From NCBI GenBank assembly GCA_964633715.1, contig CAZWHQ010000013.1, positions 1 to 64,000 of the forward strand: a stretch of 64,000 bases of DNA, in the 5' to 3' direction. How positions within the stretch are numbered: position 1 is the first letter of the stretch; each line of letters begins with the position of its first letter. This DNA comes from JAUWVG01 sp964633715. Its GTDB lineage: Bacteria; Acidobacteriota; Aminicenantia; Aminicenantales; Aminicenantaceae. The notes beneath the pieces were generated by a model. That model was not told the origin of the DNA. It saw only the letters and a program-made list of their open reading frames with translations, and searched no databases. The position numbers and the translations under genes were made by a program. This document shows positions 63,901 to 64,000 of the stretch, piece by piece.

Positions 63901-64000
63901 GCCGGGGTTATGACCTCAATCCTAGAGAAATTACAGCCATGAACAGCCGATGGGGAGATATCCTTTTATCAGATCCCTATTATAATCCAAATCTCTGTTT
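60948..64000 (+). CDS. giant fusion: radical SAM-SPASM, coiled coil, two GT2 domains (3' end outside window)
   Basis: One open frame from ATG 60948, coupled to wzt by ATGA, runs 1017 codons to the window edge without a stop. Residues 1-270 are a radical SAM protein: C16, C20, C23 (ICNTRCLHC), FSGMGEPLLNP and LTTNGA, then a SPASM-like set of Cys (C209, C227, C228, C265, C268). About 335-415 is a coiled coil with KKE and KN heptads, ending ILESKVWRTAEFLR, a linker common before O-antigen GT2 domains. A GT2 domain starts near 503 (KISIILPVYN, IVDDAS, FLDHDDEL), a second near 763 (ISIIIPMKDK, VDNNSKE, LFLNNDIEV). Internal ATG codons show no good SD. Function unknown. Confidence 0.85.
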   Translation, partial: MSSDFLHVEIEATNICNTRCLHCPHESISRPSGKMDGKTFQAIFSKITASVEDFSIEFSGMGEPLLNPLIYDFIKTVSKKGDASLTTNGAALTPRNIQRLIDAGLKQLTVSFNGTNKAVYELMMGGLNFEQAQENLKLAVEMTGDSGTEVGANVIVTKQTQEFIGEIIDFLKKAGINRIYLAKCHNRGGHLKGDFVCSTPAPISDIQRCDIFTGTMFVSWTGDVLSCCHDLAGANIMGNLVNVEIETIQQRKRHIAEEGVKFDICRKCNDLQRFMKDITPDGSPLYNWIYNLYSDKDVLRLPEVSPLSDWLYDLYSQEGQVEKFSKILVPKASKFDVLNEQSKALKKEFGVLNRRFDDQKIHLRNYKKEVREKATQIGDLKNQIEDKNIHIGNYKKEIENKDTRIRHIDTQMNMILESKVWRTAEFLRKLFYVKILKFFPALQRSMLTVTREGFRSLWKKKEIMKPGDTKPEDLYDIWLRNNFLSEEKKRVIRDKIDRFSYKPKISIILPVYNVAEIWLKKAIDSVFAQLYENWELCIVDDASPKNHIRKVLSKYKSHKKVKLKFLKDNGGIAQSSNEALSLATGEFVGFLDHDDELSPDALYENVKILNLYPDADLIYSDEDKLNPEGKRIEPHFKPSWSPDLLLSYNYICHFSVYRKTKLDQINGLRSGFEGSQDYDLLLRLTEKTDKIHHIPKVLYHWRQIKGSTSTEHKEKISHIDNSITALQETLKRRKIEGTVEKGINFKQFESYRIKRKLTQKPLISIIIPMKDKVSYLKKNLKSIEEKTEYDNYEIVIVDNNSKEKETFDYLKSLEEKKSIRILQYKSEFNFSKINNYAVSQVEGEHVLFLNNDIEVISRGWLSAMLEHSQRKEVGAVGAKLVFPNNTIQHAGTIIGLGGTAGHSHKHIPVESSGYFGALNTIRNYSAITAACMMIRKDVFEDVGGFDEKKLAVAFNDVDLCLKIRKKGYLIVYTPFAALYHYESVSRGYDLNPREITAMNSRWGDILLSDPYYNPNLC

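Noticed and set aside
1..64000. tRNA, rRNA, riboswitch, CRISPR array or prophage genes
   Set aside because: None was recognised; all long open frames belong to polysaccharide-type functions and spacers are too short or lack the conserved elements.

Overview
The window is one continuous surface-polysaccharide locus: almost every gene is a glycosyltransferase, a nucleotide-sugar enzyme, a polymerase/ligase, an exporter or a polysaccharide-modifying protein. Heptose-type precursor genes (gmhA, hddA, hddC), an outer-membrane beta-barrel with a C-terminal Phe, secreted proteins with signal peptides and a Wzm/Wzt exporter point to a Gram-negative (diderm) bacterium. The DNA is AT-rich, and Shine-Dalgarno sequences are present at many but not all starts. 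The BACON-like repeats and the number of large membrane glycosyltransferases are reminiscent of uncultured Acidobacteriota/Aminicenantes-like genomes, but taxonomy is only a guess. A run of 100 N flanked by an exact 55-base duplication shows that this is a scaffolded draft assembly, probably a metagenome bin.

Layout. 1-4932 (+): partial SGNH/AlgX-like protein, O-antigen ligase, coupled membrane protein with a carbohydrate-binding-like domain, glutaminase-dead asparagine-synthase homologue. 4916-11928 (-): wecB, GT2, hddC, hddA, gmhA, methyltransferase, B12-type radical SAM protein, plus a 10-codon remnant of a second radical SAM gene. 11929-12399: non-coding region with gene debris. 12400-16041 (+): Wzx flippase, GT4, membrane-anchored PA14 protein. 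16023-19359 (-): tandem duplicated PMT/ArnT-like glycosyltransferases. 19491-28211 (+): GT2 (split by the assembly gap), epimerase, DegT aminotransferase, PIG-V-like protein, GT2, GT4, GT-C protein with a C-terminal beta-sandwich. 28195-34921 (-): two YfhO-like giant membrane proteins around a GT9 transferase. 35110-41878 (+): secreted SGNH hydrolase with four BACON-like repeats, beta-barrel, small helical protein, GMC oxidoreductase, NAD epimerase. 41946-46372 (+): DUF2142-like protein, membrane protein with beta-sandwich, second O-antigen ligase. 46550-52415 (+): a deoxyaminosugar operon (DegT aminotransferase, radical SAM, GT2, NDP-hexose 2,3-dehydratase, Gfo/Idh ketoreductase). 52280-52999 (-): unknown membrane protein. 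53398-64000 (+): GT2, a MITE-like element, two tandem FAD/UGM-like proteins, GT2, acetyltransferase, Wzm, Wzt, and a giant open-ended fusion of radical SAM-SPASM, coiled coil and two GT2 domains.

Working model (inference): activated sugars are made by the wecB, heptose and 2,6-deoxysugar modules, assembled on lipid carrier by GT2/GT4/GT9 enzymes, exported by Wzx or Wzm/Wzt, modified in the periplasm by many GT-C enzymes using polyprenyl-phosphate sugars supplied by DPM1/GtrB-like GT2 proteins, and polymerised or transferred by two ligases. The most unusual items are the radical SAM-GT2-GT2 fusion (60948-64000), the repeated linking of beta-sandwich modules to ligases and GT-C proteins, and several catalytically altered or decayed paralogues.
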